Below, in pieces: positions 1-5,265 of a stretch of 5,265 bases of DNA. The translations under genes were made by a program, and so were the position numbers. The stretch's first letter is position 1. Each line of letters starts with the position of its first letter. This DNA is from Bordetella parapertussis (GTDB lineage Bacteria > Pseudomonadota > Gammaproteobacteria > Burkholderiales > SG8-41). Location: assembly GCA_945863085.1 (NCBI GenBank), contig CAMBCD010000208.1, forward strand, positions 1-5,265. The letters are read 5' to 3'. The notes under the pieces are model-generated. The model saw only the letters and a list, made by a program, of their open reading frames with translations, ran no database searches and had not been told where the DNA came from.

Positions 1-191
1 AAAGGCTTATCGTATCCCCGTTCGCGCTTCCATTTTTCCACGGCCTCTGCCGTGACCCGCTTCGCACCAAGCTGCGCGCGCGCCATGTCGTCAGGCGAGT
101 TGACGAAAAAAAACAGCGCGAAGGTGAACACATTGACGCCGACCAGCACGAATACGCCGTAAATCAGCCGGCGGATGATGTAGGCGGTCAT
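1..191 (-). CDS. Peptide ABC transporter permease, OppB/DppB type (N-terminal part, runs off left edge)
   Basis: This is the beginning of an inner-membrane permease subunit that, with a second permease and ATPase subunits, would carry peptides or similar solutes into the cytoplasm. Only the first 63 codons are in the window. They start MTAYIIRRLIYGVFVLVGVN, the typical opening of the OppB/DppB family: a short basic N-terminus (IIRRL) followed by a first membrane helix at about residues 8-28 (VFVLVGVNVFTFALFFFV). The part after the helix contains NSPDDMARAQLG and ends GYDKP, which fits the periplasmic segment of this family. The ATG at 191-189 overlaps the TGA of the binding-protein gene (ATGA), so translation is probably coupled. 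The class assignment is firm. The exact substrate, and whether the gene is intact, cannot be judged from this fragment. Confidence 0.87.
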   Translation of the reverse strand, partial: MTAYIIRRLIYGVFVLVGVNVFTFALFFFVNSPDDMARAQLGAKRVTAEAVEKWKRERGYDKP

Positions 192-2383
192 TTTTTCACC
201 GCCGTTGCGGTGCGTCGTTCACGACGGCGAAAGGCCGCCAAGGCCGGCACCGTACCCAGCGCCAGCACGGCAACGATCAGCGCCAGCGGCCAGACCACCG
301 GCGGGTTCCACTCGCGGCGCCGCTGCACGCGCAGCGTCGGATCCAGGCGCTGGTACTTCAAACCGTTGTTGGCGATCTGGTTGGGTTTGCGGTTGAACAC
401 CCAGCCATGATGCAGCGTGTAATCCTTCGGAAAAAAACTCCATACCCAGGGCGCATCGTGGCGCAGCAGCGTGATCATGCGATCGATGATGGCCTGGCGC
501 TCGGGACCGTTGGCCATGTGTTTCATGCGGTCGAACAATCGGTCGAATTCCGCATTTTTGTAATTCGATGCGTTCTCGCCCTGGGTCTGTGCCCGACCCT
601 GCGCGCCGTGCAGCAGGAACATGAAGTTTTCAGGATCCGGGTAATCGGCATTCCAGCCGAGAAAATACAGTTGTGCGGTGCCGCGCCGCAGCTTGTCCTG
701 CAGCCGATTGAAATCCGTGGCACGGATCACCAGTTGCACGCCGAACTTTGCGAACTGGTTGATGTACCAGTCCAGCCGCGCCTTGCTGTCGGCGCCGATC
801 GAGGTGGTGTCCAGGTGCAGCAACAGCGGCTGGCCGGTTTTTGCATCACGGCCGTTGGGGTAACCGGCCTCGGCCAGCAGTTTTTTTGCCTGCGCGATGT
901 TTTTGCGCTGCGGCTTTCCGTTGCGCCATTCATACACATAAGGATTGATGCCGGTCGCGTCGGCGTCACGATAACCGAATATGCCCGGCGGAATCGGCCC
1001 GTGTGACGGCACGCCGCGTCCATTGCGGAATATCGAGATGAATTCCTCCTGGTCAACCGCAATCGACACCGCCAGCCGCAACTTGCGCGCGCGTTCACCG
1101 GGCGCCGCGCCGACCACCGGATCGAGCATGTTGAAACCGAGATAAAACACGCTGGTCGCCAGCGAGGTCTGCAGGCGAATGCCGCGCTCCGCCATGTCAT
1201 CGGACAAGCTAATGTCGCCCCCGCTGAACTGTACCGCCTGATCGAAGGTGTCCGACCCTATGTTGGATGCATCGTAATAACCCTGCAGGAACTTGTTCCA
1301 GTACGGGATCTGCTCCTTCTCCAGGCTGAACACCACCTTGTCGATGAACGGCAGCGGCTTGCCGGCATCAGCCAGCAGGCCTTTGCCGGCGTCCTCCGGC
1401 TCACCCTCTGCCGGATAGGTTTCGCCACCGTAATTCGGGTTGCGTTCCAGCACCATCTGCCGGTTCGGGTTATTGACGGTCAGCATGTACGGCCCGCTGC
1501 CAACCGGGTACCAGTCGAGCGAGATGTTTTTCCGGGCCATGCCCGGCTGATCATAAAAACGGTCGGCCTCCGGCGGCACCGGCGCAAAAAACGGCATCGC
1601 CAGCCAGTAGGCGAACTGCGGATATTTGCCGCGCACGCGCACCGAGTACGTATGGCGATCAATCACCCGCGCACCTTCCAGCGCATGCCCCGTCAGATCG
1701 ATGGCCGCATGATCCGGCATGGCTGCGGCCGCCTTGGTCAGGCTGTCCGCCAGTTCCTGCAACCCGACGATGTAACCGGTCATCAACTGCAGGATCGGCG
1801 AATGCAGCCGCGGGTGCGCCAGGCGCTTGATCTGGTGCACGTAGTCGGCGGCTTCGAGTTCACGCGTACCGGTATGTTTGAAATCGGCCAGGGTGTCGAT
1901 GCCGCGCAGATCGGTCGCGGTCAAGGCGAGATAACGCGGCTTGCCGGATTCATCCACCGCAAACGCCGGGTGCGGCTGGTATTTGACGCCCTGCTTGATG
2001 CGGATCACATACTCGCTGTACGAGACACGTTCCGCCGGCGCGCTGTCCGGCAGGGATTTGCCGGCGGCATCAAGGTAAACGGGTTTGGGAACCGCTTCAG
2101 CACCGAAGGGAATCAGCTCATAGGGCCGCTTCAGGTAGTGGTACTGCAGGGGGGGCTGATAGATATTGGCAATGAACGCAAATTCGTTCTCGGCGTAAGA
2201 CTGCACCGGGTCCAGATGCTTGGGCCGCTCGGAGAACGAGGTATAGAGGGTATTCGCGCCTGCATCGGCTGCCGGATAGGGGTCATTCCACGGCGATCCG
2301 CCGCAACCCGCGGTGAGCGCGAGAGTGAGCACGAGAGTCAGTGCAAGGATCGGCAGCAACGATCCTGAGCGGTTGCAGGTCAT
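188..2383 (-). CDS. Family 5 extracellular solute-binding lipoprotein of a peptide ABC transporter, with a C-terminal membrane helix
   Basis: The 731-residue product is a periplasmic binding protein that would capture peptides or a related solute and hand it to the permease encoded immediately downstream. A signal peptide covers residues 1-26, with a hydrophobic core of LALT-type repeats and a lipobox LTAG before Cys27. The SBP_bac_5 fold occupies about residues 45-685. Typical stretches are SFSERPKHLDPV (49-60), YPVGSGPYML (292-301), ERNPNY (313-318), LRLAVSIAVDQEEF (435-448) and YFLGWNADYPDPENFMFLLHG (573-593). It is about 190 residues longer than E. coli DppA or OppA; extra segments lie near residues 100-240. 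Residues 695-717 form a likely membrane helix followed by a basic tail (RRRERR), unusual for a binding protein. I chose the ATG at 2383-2381 because it places the signal peptide at the N-terminus. A longer frame from 2530 would overlap fabI. No clear Shine-Dalgarno precedes the chosen start, so ATGs at 2452 or 2446 remain possible. The substrate is unknown. Confidence 0.92.
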   Translation of the reverse strand: MTCNRSGSLLPILALTLVLTLALTAGCGGSPWNDPYPAADAGANTLYTSFSERPKHLDPVQSYAENEFAFIANIYQPPLQYHYLKRPYELIPFGAEAVPKPVYLDAAGKSLPDSAPAERVSYSEYVIRIKQGVKYQPHPAFAVDESGKPRYLALTATDLRGIDTLADFKHTGTRELEAADYVHQIKRLAHPRLHSPILQLMTGYIVGLQELADSLTKAAAAMPDHAAIDLTGHALEGARVIDRHTYSVRVRGKYPQFAYWLAMPFFAPVPPEADRFYDQPGMARKNISLDWYPVGSGPYMLTVNNPNRQMVLERNPNYGGETYPAEGEPEDAGKGLLADAGKPLPFIDKVVFSLEKEQIPYWNKFLQGYYDASNIGSDTFDQAVQFSGGDISLSDDMAERGIRLQTSLATSVFYLGFNMLDPVVGAAPGERARKLRLAVSIAVDQEEFISIFRNGRGVPSHGPIPPGIFGYRDADATGINPYVYEWRNGKPQRKNIAQAKKLLAEAGYPNGRDAKTGQPLLLHLDTTSIGADSKARLDWYINQFAKFGVQLVIRATDFNRLQDKLRRGTAQLYFLGWNADYPDPENFMFLLHGAQGRAQTQGENASNYKNAEFDRLFDRMKHMANGPERQAIIDRMITLLRHDAPWVWSFFPKDYTLHHGWVFNRKPNQIANNGLKYQRLDPTLRVQRRREWNPPVVWPLALIVAVLALGTVPALAAFRRRERRTATAVKK
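2312..2347 (-). repeat. Three imperfect 12-bp tandem repeats in the signal-peptide region
   Basis: Three consecutive 12-base units (2312-2323, 2324-2335, 2336-2347) encode LALT, LVLT and LALT, residues 13-24 of the binding lipoprotein. The first two units differ at only two positions, and the third is more diverged. They form most of the hydrophobic core of the signal peptide, just before the lipobox. Because each unit is a multiple of three, gain or loss of one would change the core length by four residues without shifting the frame. Confidence 0.6.
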
Positions 2384-2425
2384 TGGCGGAAAGTGTAGCC
2401 GATAATGGCGGCCTGATCTTCTGGT

Positions 2426-2431
2426 TATAAT
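2426..2431 (+). promoter_or_regulatory. Probable -10 box of the fabI promoter (TATAAT)
   Basis: A perfect sigma-70 -10 hexamer TATAAT lies 40 bases before the fabI start codon, inside the 88-base divergent spacer. A start site about seven bases downstream would give a leader of roughly 30-35 bases. No convincing -35 hexamer is present at 16-18 bases upstream (the sequence there is taatgg or similar), and the bases before the box are not an extended TGn element. The call therefore rests on the hexamer and its placement. Confidence 0.5.
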
Positions 2432-2461
2432 CGCCCGCAACTCCATTCGCATCACCACTAC

Positions 2462-2465
2462 AGGA
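2462..2465 (+). promoter_or_regulatory. Ribosome binding site of fabI (AGGA)
   Basis: AGGA followed by an A-rich stretch ends six bases before the ATG at 2472. This spacing is good for translation initiation and supports that start codon, which also gives the full 262-residue FabI length. Confidence 0.75.
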
Positions 2466-2471
2466 AAAACC

Positions 2472-3260
2472 ATGGCGTTCCTGCAAGACAAAAAAATCCT
2501 GATCACCGGCCTGCTGTCGAACCGGTCCATCGCTTACGGAATCGCCAAGGCGGTGAGCCGCGAAGGTGCGCAGCTCGCTTTTACCTATCAGGGCGAAGAC
2601 ATCAAGGAGCGTGTGATCAAACTGGCCGCCGACTTCGGTACCGTGCCGGTGCTGCCCTGCGATGTGTCACAGGACGACCAGATTGCCGCGCTGTATGCCA
2701 AGCTGCAGTCGGAATGGGGCGGGCTCGACGGCCTGCTGCACTCGATCGCATTTGCACCGCGCGAAGCCCTGAAGGGGAATTTCCTTGAAGGCCTGACCCG
2801 CGACGGCTTTGCCATGGCCCACGACATCAGCAGCTACAGCTTCGCCGCGATGGCCAAAGGCGCGGTACCGCTGATGGCCGGGAAACCGGCTGCGATGCTG
2901 ACGCTGACCTACCTCGGCGCGGAACGCACCGTTCCCAACTACAACGTCATGGGACTGGCCAAGGCCAGCCTTGAAGCCTGCGTGCGTGACCTGGCCAGCG
3001 ACCTCGGCCCGCAGGGCATCCGCGTCAACGGCATCTCGGCCGGACCGATCAAGACCCTGGCCGCCGCAGGCATCGGCGGCTTCGGCAAGATCCTCAAATT
3101 TGTCGAGGACAACGCACCACTGCGGCGCAATGTCACCATCGAGGATGTCGGCAATGCCGCAGCCTTCCTGCTGTCCGACCTGGCCGGGGGCATCACCGGG
3201 GAAATCACTTACGTCGACTGCGGCTTCAGCACCGTCGTCGGCGGCATGCGCGGGGAATAG
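2472..3260 (+). CDS. fabI: Enoyl-[acyl-carrier-protein] reductase (NADH), FabI
   Basis: FabI performs the last step of each elongation cycle in bacterial type II fatty acid synthesis: NAD(P)H-dependent reduction of trans-2-enoyl-ACP to acyl-ACP in the cytoplasm. It is the target of triclosan. The 262-residue product equals the E. coli length and aligns with it almost without gaps. The nucleotide-binding region has G13 and S19-I20 (GLLSNRSIAYGIA) and D64-V65 (CDVSQDD). The catalytic residues are Tyr147, Tyr157 and Lys164 in TYLGAER and NYNVMGLAKASLEA, matching E. coli Y146, Y156 and K163 with a one-residue offset. The substrate-loop region ISAGPIKTLAAAGI (188-201) is intact. Met160 and Phe204, equivalents of E. 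coli M159 and F203, are conserved. Position 93 is Ala instead of E. coli Gly, and the C-terminal VDGGF motif reads VDCGF with Cys250. The gene is transcribed alone, divergent from the transporter operon and convergent with ppiD. Confidence 0.98.
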   Translation: MAFLQDKKILITGLLSNRSIAYGIAKAVSREGAQLAFTYQGEDIKERVIKLAADFGTVPVLPCDVSQDDQIAALYAKLQSEWGGLDGLLHSIAFAPREALKGNFLEGLTRDGFAMAHDISSYSFAAMAKGAVPLMAGKPAAMLTLTYLGAERTVPNYNVMGLAKASLEACVRDLASDLGPQGIRVNGISAGPIKTLAAAGIGGFGKILKFVEDNAPLRRNVTIEDVGNAAAFLLSDLAGGITGEITYVDCGFSTVVGGMRGE

Positions 3261-3265
3261 GCAAC

Positions 3266-3299
3266 AAAAAACCCGGCATCACCTAAGTGGTTACCGGGC
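3266..3299 (-). terminator. Rho-independent terminator of ppiD (minus strand)
   Basis: Read on the minus strand, the arms CCCGG (3298-3294) and CCGGG (3276-3272) form a GC-only five-pair stem. The long loop can add an inner ACC/GGT helix (3293-3281 region), and six T residues follow at 3271-3266. This is the classic layout of an intrinsic terminator. It lies about 70 bases past the ppiD stop. On the plus strand the same hairpin is followed by CTTCTCC rather than a T run, so it would terminate fabI poorly. Confidence 0.68.
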
Positions 3300-3302
3300 T
3301 TC

Positions 3303-3373
3303 TCCTACTTACTACTAGCTGCCACTGGTTTTCAGGTCCCGGCTGCTTCTGCCGGGTAGTCCTGCTTACTACT
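3303..3373. repeat. 14-bp direct repeat, two copies 57 bases apart
   Basis: The copies TCCTACTTACTACT (3303-3316) and TCCTGCTTACTACT (3360-3373) match at 13 of 14 positions. Each sits four or three bases after a CCGGG hairpin arm (3294-3298 and 3352-3356), so hairpin plus tail looks duplicated. The second copy covers the end of ppiD, including its stop codon TAG (3371-3369) and the immediately following in-frame TAA (3368-3366). Confidence 0.65.
3333..3364. other. Second stem-loop between ppiD and fabI
   Basis: A perfect six-pair stem CCCGGC (3338-3343) / GCCGGG (3351-3356) encloses a seven-base loop. It can be extended across a small internal loop by CAGG (3333-3336) pairing with CCTG (3361-3364). 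Both strands can fold. On the plus strand a seven-T run (3373-3379) follows, but nine bases or more from the stem, so it is at best a weak terminator for fabI. On the minus strand no T run follows, and the base of the extended stem lies seven bases past the last sense codon of ppiD. Its role is uncertain. Confidence 0.5.
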
Positions 3374-5258
3374 TTTTTTCGACCAGGTCTTTGCGGATTT
3401 TGACTTCGGTTTTCTGCTTCAGGCTCGCCAGGTAGGCCGCCAGTTCGGCCTGCCCCGCCACCTGGCGCAGTGTCTGTGCAATCGTGTTCTGCTTGTCCTT
3501 GGCGCCTTCGGTCGCTTCCTGCACCTTGCTGATCCGCACCAGCGTATACCCTCCGCCCGGCACTTCGGCGCCGGTATAGGCCGGCACCTTGCTGACGTCC
3601 GCCTTGAACGCCTGGCGCAGCACTTCGCCCGGGATACCCTTGGGGTCACCCCGTCCGGCCAGCAGCGGCGCGCTCCAGGCCACCTGGGCATCCTTGCCCT
3701 GCTTCAGAGCCTCCAGTTTGGCGCGGCCTTCCTGTGCTGCCAGCTGGCTCGCCTGCTGCAAGACCAGTTTTTTCTGCAGCGCACCGCTGACCTGGTCAAA
3801 CGGCTGGACAGCAGACGGTTTGTGTTCAGCAACCCGCGCTCCGACCAGCACGCGGGGGGCGACCTCGATTGCCTCGGTGTTGCGCTTGTTTTTCAGAACG
3901 TCGTCCGAAAATACCGCCTGCAACAGCTTCTGGTTGCCGGGCATGGAATTGTCGACGCTGTTACGCGCAATCCAGCCGCTTTTCTGCGGAACGGCCTTGA
4001 TCAGGTCCGCGGCCGCCTTCAGGCTGTCCGACTGCTCGAACAGCGTGTTGCTGAAGGCCTCCGCCAGTTCAGCGAATTTGCGCCCCGCCAGCTGTTTTTT
4101 GAGTTCAAGCTCGATTTCCGGGCGCGCCTCCTCGAAGGTCTTGCCCTTGCCGCCACGCACCGCGGTCAGGCGGATGATGTGGTAACCGAATTCGCTCTCG
4201 ACCGGCGCGGAAATCTCGCCGGCCTTCATTGAAAACACCGCGTCGTCAAATGATTTGACCATCGAACCGCGCTCGAAAAACCCGAGGTCGCCGCCGTTGG
4301 TCGCCGATCCGGGATCCTGTGAATTCTTTTTCGCCAGTTCGGCAAAATCCCGGGGATTCTTTTTCAGCTGCACATACAGTTCGTCGGCACGGGCCTTGGC
4401 TTTTTTCTTCGCCTCGGGACTGGCATCTGCGGTGATCAGGATATGGCTGGCCTGGCGCGACTCCTTGACCTCGAACCGTCTCAGGTTTTCGTCATAGGCC
4501 TTGCGCACTTCGGCCGCCGAAGGCTGCATCTGCGCCAGCAGATTATCCGCGCTCAGCGACACGAATTCGATACGCACCTGCTCCGGCACACGGAACTCGT
4601 CCTGGTGACTGTCATAGTACTTTTTCGCAGCATCGGCATCGAGCTTGACCTGCGGCACAAAGCGGTCGGTGCTCAGCACAAAGTGGCTGATTTCGCGCTG
4701 CTGATCCGAAATACGCTGCAACATCGCCGCTTCAGCGCGTGAAACGAAAGTCGAGCCGGTATAGGCGTGCGTCACGTGGTCAACCAGCAGATCCTGGCGC
4801 ATGCGCTGCTCGAAAATCGGCGGCGTCATGCCCTGGCCCCTCAACAGCTCTTCGTAACGGGCATAGGAAAATTTGCCGTTTTCACGGAAGGCTTCGACAT
4901 TGCCGACAATATCCTGGACCTGGCGGTCGGTGATGATCATTCCGGCACGCACCGCGCGGTCCATCAGCAGGCGCTGTTGCACCAGGTTGTCGACCACCGA
5001 AAAGCGCAGCTCGGTGCTGTCGAGCATCGCGGGATCAACACGGCCGCCCGACATCCGCTGCAGCATTTCCTGGCGTTCGCGCAAAGCCAGCGAAAATTCA
5101 CCCTGGGAAACCCGGTAATCGCCGATCGTCGCCACGGCATCACCGCTGCCGCCCTTCTGGAAATAGGAGTCGATGCCGAAAAAAGCGAAAGGCGGAATGA
5201 TCAGTATGAAAATTCCGATCATGACCCCTTTGCGGTGCTTGTCGATAAAACTGAACAT
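3369..5258 (-). CDS. ppiD: Periplasmic folding factor PpiD, membrane-anchored parvulin-type peptidyl-prolyl isomerase / chaperone
   Basis: PpiD is anchored in the inner membrane next to the Sec translocon and helps newly exported proteins fold in the periplasm. The 629-residue product is close to E. coli PpiD (623). It has a short cytoplasmic N-terminus (MFSFIDKHRKG), one membrane helix at about residues 11-28, and a SurA-like N-terminal chaperone domain at about 35-200. A parvulin domain follows at about 267-366, with SHILI (271-275), NGGDLGFFERG (321-331) and FGYHIIRL (357-364). The C-terminal region (about 370-620) resembles the degenerate end of E. coli PpiD, including a GW motif at 428-429 and AEHKPSAVQP (477-486). 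Both parvulin active-site histidines, H272 and H360, are present, unlike in E. coli PpiD. The ATG at 5258-5256 gives the expected N-terminus. GAGAG lies only two bases before it, a poorly spaced ribosome binding site. The promoter is outside the window. Confidence 0.95.
   Translation of the reverse strand: MFSFIDKHRKGVMIGIFILIIPPFAFFGIDSYFQKGGSGDAVATIGDYRVSQGEFSLALRERQEMLQRMSGGRVDPAMLDSTELRFSVVDNLVQQRLLMDRAVRAGMIITDRQVQDIVGNVEAFRENGKFSYARYEELLRGQGMTPPIFEQRMRQDLLVDHVTHAYTGSTFVSRAEAAMLQRISDQQREISHFVLSTDRFVPQVKLDADAAKKYYDSHQDEFRVPEQVRIEFVSLSADNLLAQMQPSAAEVRKAYDENLRRFEVKESRQASHILITADASPEAKKKAKARADELYVQLKKNPRDFAELAKKNSQDPGSATNGGDLGFFERGSMVKSFDDAVFSMKAGEISAPVESEFGYHIIRLTAVRGGKGKTFEEARPEIELELKKQLAGRKFAELAEAFSNTLFEQSDSLKAAADLIKAVPQKSGWIARNSVDNSMPGNQKLLQAVFSDDVLKNKRNTEAIEVAPRVLVGARVAEHKPSAVQPFDQVSGALQKKLVLQQASQLAAQEGRAKLEALKQGKDAQVAWSAPLLAGRGDPKGIPGEVLRQAFKADVSKVPAYTGAEVPGGGYTLVRISKVQEATEGAKDKQNTIAQTLRQVAGQAELAAYLASLKQKTEVKIRKDLVEKK
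3372..3379 (-). other. Candidate slippery site (A AAA AAG) at the ppiD stop codon
   Basis: On the minus strand the last codons of ppiD read GAA AAA AAG TAG TAA. The heptamer A AAA AAG lies in the zero-frame phasing needed for tandem -1 slippage, the same heptamer as in E. coli dnaX. A stem-loop begins seven bases downstream. After a -1 shift the frame stays open for 29 codons, to a TAG at 3285-3283. No upstream Shine-Dalgarno-like enhancer is visible. Glu-Lys-Lys endings are common, so this may be chance. Confidence 0.2.
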
Positions 5259-5265
5259 GGCTCTC

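Noticed and set aside
407..1006. 199-codon open frame on the plus strand
   Set aside because: It is antisense to conserved parts of the binding protein, with no family resemblance in its product.
1652..2368. 238-codon open frame on the plus strand
   Set aside because: It lies wholly antisense to the binding-protein gene, and its translation has no recognisable domain. GC-rich coding DNA often leaves long open frames on the opposite strand.
2384..2471. Promoter for the transporter operon on the minus strand (TACACT or TTATAA as a -10 box)
   Set aside because: Neither candidate has a recognisable -35 partner at 16-18 bases, and the TTATAA match is just the other strand of the fabI -10 box. 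The promoter probably lies here or in the start of fabI, but I cannot place it.
188..2530. Longer version of the binding-protein gene starting at 2530
   Set aside because: It would overlap the first 59 bases of fabI, cover its promoter and ribosome binding site, and add 49 residues without signal-peptide character before a clear signal peptide. The start at 2383 is preferred.
2744..2764. Ala93 in FabI as a triclosan-resistance mutation
   Set aside because: Ala at this position is natural in sensitive FabI enzymes of other bacteria, and the other resistance-linked positions (Met160, Phe204) carry the usual residues.
3272..3298. First hairpin as the fabI terminator
   Set aside because: The plus strand has no T run after the stem. 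The six-T run is on the minus strand, so the hairpin is oriented for ppiD.
3261..3368. tRNA gene or known riboswitch in the convergent spacer
   Set aside because: There is no cloverleaf, no T-loop GTTC motif and no CCA end. Only the two short hairpins and the direct repeat are supported.
3589..4232. Overlapping open frames of 198 and 136 codons on the plus strand
   Set aside because: They are antisense to the C-terminal half of ppiD, overlap each other in different frames, and show low-complexity Ser/Ala/Arg content typical of shadow frames.

Overview
The window looks like ordinary chromosome from a GC-rich Gram-negative proteobacterium. The protein sequences (an enteric-type FabI, a PpiD with an inner-membrane anchor, and a lipoprotein peptide-binding protein of about 730 residues) fit Betaproteobacteria best. 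That placement rests on remembered family resemblance, not on a search. No mobile element, CRISPR array, tRNA or rRNA is visible.

Layout from left to right: (1) positions 1-191, minus strand, hold the N-terminal 63 codons of an OppB/DppB-type inner-membrane permease that runs off the left edge. (2) Positions 188-2383, minus strand, hold a family 5 solute-binding lipoprotein whose stop codon overlaps the permease start by four bases (ATGA), so the two form a translationally coupled peptide-import operon. (3) Positions 2384-2471 are an 88-base divergent intergenic region with a consensus -10 box and a ribosome binding site for the next gene. (4) Positions 2472-3260, plus strand, hold fabI, the enoyl-ACP reductase of fatty acid synthesis. 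(5) Positions 3261-3368 are a structured 108-base convergent intergenic region with two CCCGG/CCGGG hairpins and a 14-base direct repeat. (6) Positions 3369-5258, minus strand, hold ppiD, a membrane-anchored periplasmic chaperone or peptidyl-prolyl isomerase. Its start codon is seven bases from the right edge.

Functionally these are three separate units: peptide uptake, membrane lipid synthesis, and folding of exported proteins. All three concern the cell envelope, but nothing in the sequence shows joint regulation.

No new multi-gene system is present. The most interesting material is the ppiD 3' end and the convergent spacer. The last two sense codons of ppiD and the base before them form a dnaX-like A AAA AAG slippery heptamer, followed by tandem stops and, seven bases on, a stem-loop. 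The -1 frame stays open for 29 codons through both hairpins. Also worth a look are a binding protein that appears to carry both a lipobox and a C-terminal membrane helix, and a PpiD that keeps both parvulin active-site histidines, unlike the E. coli protein.
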